Shown in pieces: positions 1 through 6,686 of a DNA stretch of 10,528 bases (position 1 is its first letter; each line of letters opens with the position of its first letter). The notes beneath the pieces are model-generated. The model was not told where the DNA came from, ran no database searches, and worked only from the letters and a program-made list of their open reading frames with translations. The DNA is from Alphaproteobacteria bacterium (GTDB lineage Bacteria > Pseudomonadota > Alphaproteobacteria > RF32 > UBA3637), in contig JAFQJY010000144.1 of assembly GCA_017414845.1 (NCBI GenBank), forward strand, positions 1 to 10,528. The letters run 5' to 3'. Made by a program: the position numbers and the translations under genes.

Positions 1-1
1 C

Positions 2-3000
2 AATAAATCAACCGTCAGTTCAGGCGGTGCTCTGTTTAATGGTAGTGGTACAACGAAACTTTACGGAAACGAAATTGCTTTCAAAAACAACACGAGCACA
101 AACACGACGCATAACGCTGGTGCTTATGGTGGTGCTGTATACACAGATGGTACAATGGAAATCGTCGGCGATACTGTCACATTTACAGGGAACCAAGCCA
201 ATGCAACAGGGGAAGATTTACCAAATGTTGCGGGAGACGAACATCGTTCTATGCAGTTCGGCGGTGGTGCGATACAGGTTCGTGGTATAGACGGAACTGC
301 GACTTTAACGCTTGGTAAGGTCGGCGGTACAAACACATTCTCCGACAATACATCTGCGATGAACGGTGGTGCGATACACTCTCGTTCACTGGCTGACGGA
401 GAAATTGCAACAACAACCATCAACGGTACGACAACATTTAAAGGTAATACAGCCGGAACAAACGGTGGTGCGATTGCGAACATTGCTGTCGGTGGTGGAA
501 CGACGTCATTGACAATCAATGGAGATACCGAGTTCAGGAACAACACGGCAACAGCCGGCAAGGGTGGCGCTATTTACAACAACGTTATTGCAGAAAATGT
601 GGACGGCGACACGACGACGGTTGCGGGAACGGTGACAGATGCAAGTCTGACGATTTCCGGCAAGTCCACGTTTGCGAAGAACACGGCGACCGAGGGTGGA
701 GCTATCTACAACAACGGTGCATTGGATATCAACGGTGCCGGTGTCAAGTTGTTCTCACAGAACACGGCGACAGCTGGTAACGGTGGTGCGATTTATATGA
801 ACACGGGCGACTTAGCATTTGAGGGCAACACAATCTTTACGGCCAACAGTGCGACAGGTTTAGGCGGAGCTGTTTATATGAATGGCGGAGATATGAGCTT
901 TGACGGGAACAACGTGTTTACGGGCAATATATCCGGCGGAGACGGAGCGGCTATCTACAACAACGGCGGAGCGTTGACGATGACGGGAACCTCCAATGTG
1001 TTCAGTGGTAATACGACCCAAGGTGACGGTGGTGCTATCCGTAACAATTTGGGAACAGTATCTGTTACAAACGGTCAATTTGTCGCCAACACTGCGCTGG
1101 GTTCTGCAAGTTATGGTGGAGCGATTTATACATCGCCTGCGAATGTTTTGGATGATGAGGGGAACACAGTGACAAGTGTCGGCTTCAACATCAAAGACAG
1201 CGTGTTTAAAGATAATATCGCAACGGTAGGCGGTGGAGCTGTCGGCGAGGGAACAGGGAATTATGGTGCAACACATGCACAGACGGTTATCAGCGGTACT
1301 TTGTTTGACGGCAACCATGCAGGAGATATGGGCGGTGCTTTGTTGTTGTTCAGAAATGTGACGGATCAAGGTCATCATGACGCCAATGAAAGTGACGAGG
1401 ATTTTGCAAAACGCGTCACGCAGATTACGGACACGACATTTACAAATAACACTGTTGGCGTTAAGGTCACGGATGCGAGCGGTAATGAAGTCCTTGCCGA
1501 AAATACATCTGCATTGGGTGGTGGCGCTATGTTCTTGGGCGGTGGCGTTAAACTTGAAATGAATGATGTTTCGTTTATCAATAATGAAAGTGCTACGCAA
1601 GGTGGTGCTATTGCTACGAGACAGACATATTATACGCCGTCCGAAACCAGACCGTTTGATATGACGCCGTTTATGAATATAACAAACGGTGCGTTCATCG
1701 GAAACAAGGCAGGTACACGCGGTGGTGCGATATCTGACTATATCTATCCGAATGGTAAAGCGGAATATAACTTCAAAAATATGACCTTTGAAAGTAATGT
1801 TGCCGGAACGGAAGGTGGTGCTATTTATACGAATAAGGGGATGTTTGACCTTTCCGGTAAAAACGCGTTTGTCGGTAATAGTGCCGGCACGGACGGCGGT
1901 GCGCTCTATAATATTCGTGGAACGATCAACATCACGGGCGAAGGAGCGTATGTTGGTAATACGGCATCCGGCCAAGGCGGTGCGTTCTATAACGGTGCTG
2001 AGGGTACACTCTCCTTTGACGGCACGCATACGTTCAGCGGTAATATGGCGGGTACCTCAGGCAACGATATCCATAACGAAGGAACTCTGAATATTGCCGG
2101 CACGATGATACTTGGCGGAGGTATTACGGGTAATGGAACGCTGAATGTCGGAAGCGCTAATATGTTCGGACAGGTACCGGCGATAGCGACGGCATCTACG
2201 ATGAGTGCGGGTATTGCTACGGCGAATGTCCTGAATGTCGGAACCTCACGTGTTGTTCAAGGGACAGCGAACTTTGAGAGCGGGTCTACGTTGATGGCCT
2301 CGTTGATGAACACAAGTTCACATGGAGCATTGACGGCAAATACAATCAATGCTGAGGGAGCTGATCTTAAAGTGACGACGATTGCGTCAGCAGGTCGATA
2401 TGTAGTTGTAACGGGAGACGGCTATGATACATTTAACGAAGTAACGGTTGAAAACTCACTGTTTAACTACGACGAGATCCGAGATGCCGAGACGAAGTCT
2501 TTGATAATCACGACGTTTGGCAAGACAGCGGATGATATCGGAGATCAATACGGGACGGATGAGAAGACCTCAAACATCTTATCAGAGTTGGCAGGCAGTT
2601 CATCCGAGAATGAGAAAGTACAGGAGATAATAACCGGTATTGGAACGACGACGGGCGAAGCGTTATCTAAGGAATTAGAGAAACTGTCTCCGACGACGGC
2701 GCCGATAACGACGGGCATAGCGACGACGGTAACACGTCATATTGCGAATGCGGTAGCCGGTCAGTTGGAAGATGTTCGTAGCGGACGTTCCGGAGGCGAG
2801 GGCGAAGCGGATGTAGATATGTGGGTCAAAGTCTTAGCGTCTCATGCGGATCAGGATACGTCACGGACGACGGACGGGTTTGAGGGCAACACGAAAGGCG
2901 TAGCGTTTGGTGTGGATGTCAAGAAAGATAACACGGTAGTCGGATTTGGTTATGCGAATACGACGAGTGATGTGAAGAGCATCGGACGCCGGATAGACGT

Positions 3001-3589
3001 AGAGGGCCACAATCTGTTTGCGTATGCGGAATATCAACCGAGTGAATGGTATGTCAGAGGGCTTGTGAACTATGGGATGTCAGACTACGAGGAAGAGAAG
3101 ACTGTATTCGGAGCACGAGTAGAAGCGGATTATGATGTAACGGCGTTATCCGGAGAGTTGACGGGCGGATATGAATATGCAAACGGCTTGACACCGTTCG
3201 GAGGTGTAAGATTTATGCATATAACCCAAGACAGCTATACGGATGAGGCGGGCGTACGTGTCAATACGGATGACGTAGATATCTGGACGGCAGTTGCGGG
3301 AGCCAAGTACAGCCGAGACGTTGTGAAAGGGGATAAGACATATAGACCTGAGGTACATGCAGGTTTGACATATGATTTATTGTCCGACACGACGGATGCG
3401 AATGTAGCGGTTGGAGATTACGGGTATATAGTCGGGACGAGAAGACTTCCGAGGTTTGGAATAGAAGCCGGCGTCGGATTAGGTATCAAAGTGTGCGATC
3501 ATGTAGATGTAAGTGTCACGTATGATGCGAATATTCGTAGAGACTATACAGTCCATTCCGGGAACGTGAAGTTGCAATATAACTTCTAA
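2..3589 (+). CDS. Autotransporter adhesin-like protein with Pmp-type repeats and C-terminal beta-barrel (5'-partial)
   Basis: The reading frame is open from the first complete codon at position 2, so the N-terminus, with any signal peptide, lies outside the window; 1195 residues are visible. The first two thirds are repeats built on GGA(I/V/L)Y and FxxN motifs, typical of beta-helical passengers and of chlamydial Pmp proteins. After about residue 665 comes a non-repetitive stretch, then a helical linker with R/Q-rich character (about residues 908-930, containing HIANAVAGQLEDVR). An autotransporter beta-domain of about 260 residues follows from ADVDMW (residue 936) and ends in KLQYNF, with the terminal Phe typical of outer-membrane barrels. 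Established for the family (type Va secretion): the barrel inserts in the outer membrane and the passenger is exposed or released. Only one Cys was noticed, in the barrel (IKVCDH). Adhesion is inferred from the family. A strong terminator follows 18 bases after the stop. The ATG at 155 is internal. Confidence 0.93.
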   Translation, partial: NKSTVSSGGALFNGSGTTKLYGNEIAFKNNTSTNTTHNAGAYGGAVYTDGTMEIVGDTVTFTGNQANATGEDLPNVAGDEHRSMQFGGGAIQVRGIDGTATLTLGKVGGTNTFSDNTSAMNGGAIHSRSLADGEIATTTINGTTTFKGNTAGTNGGAIANIAVGGGTTSLTINGDTEFRNNTATAGKGGAIYNNVIAENVDGDTTTVAGTVTDASLTISGKSTFAKNTATEGGAIYNNGALDINGAGVKLFSQNTATAGNGGAIYMNTGDLAFEGNTIFTANSATGLGGAVYMNGGDMSFDGNNVFTGNISGGDGAAIYNNGGALTMTGTSNVFSGNTTQGDGGAIRNNLGTVSVTNGQFVANTALGSASYGGAIYTSPANVLDDEGNTVTSVGFNIKDSVFKDNIATVGGGAVGEGTGNYGATHAQTVISGTLFDGNHAGDMGGALLLFRNVTDQGHHDANESDEDFAKRVTQITDTTFTNNTVGVKVTDASGNEVLAENTSALGGGAMFLGGGVKLEMNDVSFINNESATQGGAIATRQTYYTPSETRPFDMTPFMNITNGAFIGNKAGTRGGAISDYIYPNGKAEYNFKNMTFESNVAGTEGGAIYTNKGMFDLSGKNAFVGNSAGTDGGALYNIRGTINITGEGAYVGNTASGQGGAFYNGAEGTLSFDGTHTFSGNMAGTSGNDIHNEGTLNIAGTMILGGGITGNGTLNVGSANMFGQVPAIATASTMSAGIATANVLNVGTSRVVQGTANFESGSTLMASLMNTSSHGALTANTINAEGADLKVTTIASAGRYVVVTGDGYDTFNEVTVENSLFNYDEIRDAETKSLIITTFGKTADDIGDQYGTDEKTSNILSELAGSSSENEKVQEIITGIGTTTGEALSKELEKLSPTTAPITTGIATTVTRHIANAVAGQLEDVRSGRSGGEGEADVDMWVKVLASHADQDTSRTTDGFEGNTKGVAFGVDVKKDNTVVGFGYANTTSDVKSIGRRIDVEGHNLFAYAEYQPSEWYVRGLVNYGMSDYEEEKTVFGARVEADYDVTALSGELTGGYEYANGLTPFGGVRFMHITQDSYTDEAGVRVNTDDVDIWTAVAGAKYSRDVVKGDKTYRPEVHAGLTYDLLSDTTDANVAVGDYGYIVGTRRLPRFGIEAGVGLGIKVCDHVDVSVTYDANIRRDYTVHSGNVKLQYNF
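23..1993 (+). repeat. Array of about 20 GGA(I/V/L)-FxxN passenger repeats
   Basis: The translated region holds about 20 degenerate units, each with a GGAIYN-like turn (GGAL, GGAV, GGAI, GGAF and the variants DGAAIYN and GGGAMFL) and an FxxN element such as TFKGNTA or VFTGN. Spacing varies from about 20 to 50 residues. Some copies are also close at the DNA level: the block around AACACGGCRACAGC plus a GGTGGxGC core recurs near 541, 678 and 762. Such repeats form rungs of a beta-helix in Pmp-like proteins (family knowledge). The DNA similarity between copies suggests that units have duplicated, and could be lost, by recombination (inference). Confidence 0.85.
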
Positions 3590-3607
3590 ACCGTTAGAGG
3601 GAAAAAC

Positions 3608-3638
3608 AAAGCGCTCTGATTTCTCAGAGCGCTTTTTT
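3608..3638. terminator. Strong bidirectional intrinsic terminator
   Basis: A perfect 12-base-pair stem (AAAGCGCTCTGA at 3608-3619 pairing with TCAGAGCGCTTT at 3624-3635) encloses a 4-base loop and continues into a T run on the plus strand. It lies 18 bases after the autotransporter stop codon. On the minus strand the loop reads GAAA and the stem is followed by TTTGTTTTT, so it can also stop transcription coming from the minus-strand glycosyltransferase unit that ends at 3824. Confidence 0.92.
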
Positions 3639-3823
3639 GTTGATAATAAGTTGTGTCCAATGAAACTCTACCGACTTTTACCAGAGGTATCATTTTTTTT
3701 AACAAGTTTATTTGCCCCACAAACTTGTAAGTCTATTGGCTGGGTCGGATAATCTACATCTACCTGCTCACGCAGGTTGTTTTACGGTTGATGTATAATT
3801 TTATACTTAGAAAAACCTAAAAA
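3639..3823. other. Gene-free convergent spacer with three small dyads
   Basis: No reading frame here looks like a gene. Three inverted repeats are visible. The first is ACAAGTTT/AAACTTGT at 3702-3709 and 3721-3728, with an 11-base loop holding GCCCCA. The second is ACCTGC/GCAGGT at 3762-3767 and 3772-3777, with loop TCAC, followed on the plus strand by TGTTTTAC and so weakly terminator-like. The third is an AT-rich dyad GTATAA/TTATAC at 3793-3806. No promoter with a credible -35/-10 pair was found on either strand, and no known structured RNA was recognised. The region would be the 3' untranslated part of the minus-strand glycosyltransferase transcript. Confidence 0.5.
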
Positions 3824-4666
3824 TTATTTTATTTTCTTTTTGATATAAAACAAGGGTATAAATCCTAAAAGTAAAAAATGAAGTTGATTACATTTTTTGA
3901 TAACTTTGATAAACGGAAGAAAATTAAAAAGACGTAATTCCCAAGTGTGCGTAGCCTGTGCCTGAACGACTTCCCACAGAACAGGGAAATGATGACGTAA
4001 TTGCGCACGAATGGCAACCGAAGCCGTGTTCATTTTTTTACGTTGTGTAATGGACATATTTCCACCGAATTTACGATAACGAAATAATACTTCCGGCAGA
4101 TTGGCAAATTTTGTTTTTGTGGCCAAATCTGCCCAAAGAGCATAATCTTCTGCCGGTGTAAATTGCGCTTGATATGGATTTTCAGATAAAACACTCTTGC
4201 GTATCATCGTCGCCGGATGTGTTAAACAACAATGAATCAGTAGCCTTTTCTTTATGTCCTCATCCGTTAAAGGGTCGTGTGTAGGTTTAATTTTCGGAAA
4301 ATGCTCTGCCTGACATCCGACAACACCGATTTCAGGGTGAGCGTCTAAAAAAGCAACCTGTTTTTCAAAACGTTCCGGAAGAGAAACATCGTCGTGATCC
4401 ATAACAGCAATGTATTTTCCCTTTGCCATTTGTAAAAGGCGATTTCGTGTGCCGGAAATACCTAGGTTGACTTCGTTGCGAATATATTTGATACGTTTAT
4501 CCGTAAAGGAAGAAATGATATTTTCACATGTTTTATCTTCCGGACAATCATCCATAATCAAAAACTCAAAATCTTTGAAAGTTTGATTTAAAATACTTTC
4601 AATCGCTTCTTTTAATAAAGGTTCCGGTGTTTTATAAACCGGCATTAAAACAGATACTTTCGGCAT
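3824..4666 (-). CDS. Family 2 glycosyltransferase (GT-A fold)
   Basis: This 280-residue protein starts with the family-2 signature: VSVLMPVYKT (residues 4-13), an acidic pair at 39-40 (IMDD) and the metal/nucleotide-sugar motif MDHDD at 89-93, the DxD-like site. AEDYALWADL at 172-181 supplies the likely catalytic-region acidic residues. It resembles single-domain transferases that add one sugar from a nucleotide donor to a growing surface glycan; donor and acceptor cannot be read from the sequence. A hydrophobic patch near 261-275 followed by lysines suggests attachment to the inner face of the cytoplasmic membrane. Its ATG shares one base with the stop of the upstream kinase-like gene (TAATG), with AAAGGA 12 bases before the start, so the two are probably translationally coupled. 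Confidence 0.9.
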   Translation of the reverse strand: MPKVSVLMPVYKTPEPLLKEAIESILNQTFKDFEFLIMDDCPEDKTCENIISSFTDKRIKYIRNEVNLGISGTRNRLLQMAKGKYIAVMDHDDVSLPERFEKQVAFLDAHPEIGVVGCQAEHFPKIKPTHDPLTDEDIKKRLLIHCCLTHPATMIRKSVLSENPYQAQFTPAEDYALWADLATKTKFANLPEVLFRYRKFGGNMSITQRKKMNTASVAIRAQLRHHFPVLWEVVQAQATHTWELRLFNFLPFIKVIKKCNQLHFLLLGFIPLFYIKKKIK

Positions 4667-5610
4667 TACGAATAATTATCCTTTCCGCTGACACGTTTAA
4701 ATGTTATCCACTCTTTCATAGGCTGATAACGGGTTTCATCTTGAATATAAGCAACCCTTTTGGCAAAGGCTTCTGCTTTTTCTTTCGGGATATTGATCGT
4801 TTGTAATTGTACGCTCCAAATATGTTCCATTTTTTCCTTTCCAATCCCTAAATAACCACCCTCATCGTTTAAGTGGTTGCGTTCGGCTCCGGAAATAAGT
4901 TTATCTATAATCTCCATACGCATATCAATCAGTTCTTTATCCTGAGAATGTTCCCTTCTGAATGAAAAACTGCCCGGCATCAGCGCTCGTGTTAAATGGA
5001 GAGGGGTATTAAAGCCTTTTGTATGGTTATTGTAAATACCGACTCTGTCTTTTAAAAACGGTTGAATGTCTATCGGAAACAGCCGTTGATGAAGCGTAGA
5101 GTAAAGAATGTTTCCAATGTTCGTAAAAAAACCAAAGCCTGCATCAATTGTGTGTTTTTTTGAAGAAAGGAAATGTAAGTCATCGTAGATATTATCAATG
5201 GCTTTGTTTGGTATTTCCAAAATCTTGGAACTCATAACTTTTGTTGCAATCAGTGCCTCCTCGCTCGTTGGGGTCGGCATTGTTGATTTTGCAATTTCAT
5301 AGGAAAAGCCGGGACTGTAAAGATTGACGCTGATAAGAGGATTGTCTTGCTCGCTCATCGTCGGATGTTTCAGATAAGCAACCGTTTGTGCGAAGTTTCT
5401 TTTTCCGAACAGATTAGGTACTTCTATCAATTCAGACTCTTGAATATAGTGTGCAATATTCGGTTCGTTATCCAAAGTTCTGCTTTTTCGGACGGTATAT
5501 TTAGGGTTTGTGTGAACTTTAAATACAGTTGCTTCTTCTCCTTTACCCAGAGGAAGGTCTGACATGGCAAATAAAATTTCGTTTTTGGAAACTTGTTCAA
5601 ACGGTTTCAT
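4666..5610 (-). CDS. Hypothetical protein with weak kinase-like features
   Basis: I do not recognise a named family for this 314-residue protein. What can be seen: a glycine-containing loop followed by a beta-type segment (LGKGEEATVFKV, residues 21-32) and a lysine in VRKS (K42), like the ATP-loop and lysine of kinase folds. Further on, NIGNILYS at 164-171 and FPIDIQPF at 178-185 resemble the catalytic-loop Asn and metal-binding Asp of aminoglycoside/lipopolysaccharide-kinase-like proteins. A canonical HxD is not obvious, so it may be an atypical or inactive kinase, or the likeness may be chance. There is no signal peptide or membrane segment, so it is likely cytoplasmic. ATG at 5610 has AAAGGG 8 bases upstream and a near-consensus promoter about 20 bases further. 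It is first in a two-gene unit with a glycosyltransferase, which hints at a role in glycan synthesis (inference). Confidence 0.6.
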   Translation of the reverse strand: MKPFEQVSKNEILFAMSDLPLGKGEEATVFKVHTNPKYTVRKSRTLDNEPNIAHYIQESELIEVPNLFGKRNFAQTVAYLKHPTMSEQDNPLISVNLYSPGFSYEIAKSTMPTPTSEEALIATKVMSSKILEIPNKAIDNIYDDLHFLSSKKHTIDAGFGFFTNIGNILYSTLHQRLFPIDIQPFLKDRVGIYNNHTKGFNTPLHLTRALMPGSFSFRREHSQDKELIDMRMEIIDKLISGAERNHLNDEGGYLGIGKEKMEHIWSVQLQTINIPKEKAEAFAKRVAYIQDETRYQPMKEWITFKRVSGKDNYS

Positions 5611-5637
5611 AAAATATACCCTTTCGTTTAGGTGGGG

Positions 5638-5666
5638 ATTATAACCTAAAACAAGAGAAAAGTCAA
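5638..5666 (-). promoter_or_regulatory. Sigma70-type promoter of the kinase-like/glycosyltransferase unit
   Basis: Read on the minus strand, TTGACT (5666-5661) and a perfect TATAAT (5643-5638) are 17 bases apart, the ideal spacing. Transcription would begin near 5631, leaving about 20 bases of leader that carry AAAGGG (5624-5619) before the ATG at 5610. This is the best promoter match in the window. Confidence 0.85.
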
Positions 5667-5701
5667 GGTGTTTTAAAATCAGAATAAAGTCGTTGACTTT
5701 T
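5658..5701. promoter_or_regulatory. Mirror-image -35 elements and 9-base inverted repeat in the divergent region
   Basis: AAAAGTCAA (5658-5666) and TTGACTTTT (5693-5701) form a perfect 9-base inverted repeat with arm centres 35 bases apart. The left arm contains the -35 element of the minus-strand promoter. The right arm contains a TTGACT that could be the -35 of a plus-strand promoter, but the matching -10 at 17 bases (TAGTTT, 5716-5721) is poor and would start transcription inside the ribosome binding site of the next gene. So the plus-strand promoter is only a candidate. The symmetry could be an operator or just two similar -35 boxes. Confidence 0.4.
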
Positions 5702-5725
5702 TGTGAATAAGTTTGTAGTTTTAAC

Positions 5726-5732
5726 GAAGAGG
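5726..5732 (+). promoter_or_regulatory. Ribosome binding site fixing the start at 5739
   Basis: GAAGAGG lies 6 bases before the ATG at 5739. The alternative in-frame GTG at 5703 has no such site and would add 12 residues ahead of the conserved beta-strand of the glycosyltransferase. Confidence 0.75.
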
Positions 5733-5738
5733 TTCGCT

Positions 5739-6686
5739 ATGTCAAGAGATTCAGTCAGTATTGTTGTTTCTGCGTTTAATGAAGAGGAAAATATTCCCGA
5801 GTTATATAAGCAACTCAAAAAAGTTCTTCAAAAAGTATCTGTCAAAAAAACAGAGATTATTTTTGTTGATGATGGCTCGTCTGATAGAACGGCAGAGATT
5901 TGCGCAGGACTTGAAAAAAAAGATAAACGTGTCCGTCTTTTGCGTCTGAGCCGTAATTTCGGACATGAAATTGCTATGACGGCCGGTATGGATTATGCGA
6001 CAGGGGAGGCTGTTATTTTTATGGATGCCGATTTACAGCATCCGCCGAAATATATCCCTGAAATGATTTCTTTGTGGCAAAAGGGGTCTAATGTTGTTTT
6101 GACAAGACGGTTGGATAATTTAGAAAAAAAAGGTATTTATAGGTTGTTTTCAAAATCTTTTTATTGGGTTTTGAATAAACTTTCCGATGTTTCTATTGCT
6201 CCGAATACACCTGATTTTCGCTTATTGGACAGAGAGTATATTGATTTTCTTAAAAAATTTAATGAGCATGATCGTCTGTTCAGAGGAATGCTCAGTTGGA
6301 TAAAACCTCGTGATGTAACTTATGTGGATTTTGTGGCCCCGAATCGTTTTGCAGGGACGACAAAATATAATTTTTTTAAAAGCGTTTCTCTGGCTATCAC
6401 AAGTATTATTCAGTTTTCCGTAAAACCGTTGTACCTGTCGCTTATTTTGGCAATTATAACAGGTGTTATTTCTTTGCTTTTCGGTGTGTACGTTATCGTA
6501 GAGTATTTTTTGCTCTCACACAGAACCCCAGGTTATGCAACAATTATGACAACGATTTTCTTTATGGGAAGTTTGCAACTTTTTATGTTTGCTATTTTGG
6601 GCGCTTATATCGCTAAAATTCATACAGAGGTGAAAAAAAGACCTCTTTATTGTACCCTTGACTCTAAAAAGGATAAAAATGACTAA
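5739..6686 (+). CDS. Polyprenyl-phosphate glycosyltransferase, GtrB/ArnC/DPM1 type
   Basis: This 315-residue protein has the full architecture of membrane-bound GT2 enzymes that move a sugar from a nucleotide donor to undecaprenyl phosphate at the cytoplasmic face. Motifs are VSAFNEEENIP (10-20), VDDGSSDRT (43-51), LSRNFGHEIAMTAGMDYATG (70-89) and the DxD motif in MDADLQHPP (95-103). An FRGMLSWI segment lies at 181-188 and an R..G.TKY region at 203-210. Two membrane helices (about 229-257 and 266-294) and a short basic tail complete the family pattern. Length fits GtrB/ArnC (about 310-330). The donor sugar cannot be read. The gene opens a tightly packed trio: its last 8 bases overlap the next gene. 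Given a downstream deacetylase, an N-acetylated sugar such as GlcNAc or GalNAc is an attractive donor (inference). Confidence 0.93.
   Translation: MSRDSVSIVVSAFNEEENIPELYKQLKKVLQKVSVKKTEIIFVDDGSSDRTAEICAGLEKKDKRVRLLRLSRNFGHEIAMTAGMDYATGEAVIFMDADLQHPPKYIPEMISLWQKGSNVVLTRRLDNLEKKGIYRLFSKSFYWVLNKLSDVSIAPNTPDFRLLDREYIDFLKKFNEHDRLFRGMLSWIKPRDVTYVDFVAPNRFAGTTKYNFFKSVSLAITSIIQFSVKPLYLSLILAIITGVISLLFGVYVIVEYFLLSHRTPGYATIMTTIFFMGSLQLFMFAILGAYIAKIHTEVKKRPLYCTLDSKKDKND
6666..6672 (+). promoter_or_regulatory. Ribosome binding site fixing the start at 6679
   Basis: AAAAAGG lies 6 bases before the ATG at 6679, inside the end of the upstream glycosyltransferase gene. It favours this ATG over the in-frame TTG at 6658. 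Confidence 0.75.

Noticed and set aside
155..157. ATG as start of the autotransporter
   Set aside because: The same frame is open and repeat-bearing back to position 2 (GGALFN and GGAVYT motifs precede it), so the gene begins outside the window.
124..561. A 145-codon minus-strand frame with many Pro and Val residues
   Set aside because: Its Pro-rich pattern is the antisense of the GGA repeats, and no start context or family was seen.
860..2029. A 389-codon open frame on the minus strand opposite the autotransporter
   Set aside because: It is a by-product of the repetitive, Gly/Asn/Thr-rich codon pattern on the plus strand. Its translation is Arg/Ser/Thr/Cys-rich with no domain, and the plus-strand frame has clear repeats and a barrel.
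3777..3799. Plus-strand promoter TTGTTT ... TATAAT in the convergent spacer
   Set aside because: The two boxes are only 11 bases apart, and the TATAAT is half of an AT-rich dyad with no gene in that direction.
5703..5705. GTG as start of the GtrB/ArnC-type gene
   Set aside because: It has no ribosome binding site, while ATG 5739 has GAAGAGG 6 bases upstream and directly precedes the conserved first strand.
6658..6660. TTG as start of the GtrII-like gene
   Set aside because: ATG 6679 has AAAAAGG at ideal spacing, and the extra 7 residues are not part of the domain.
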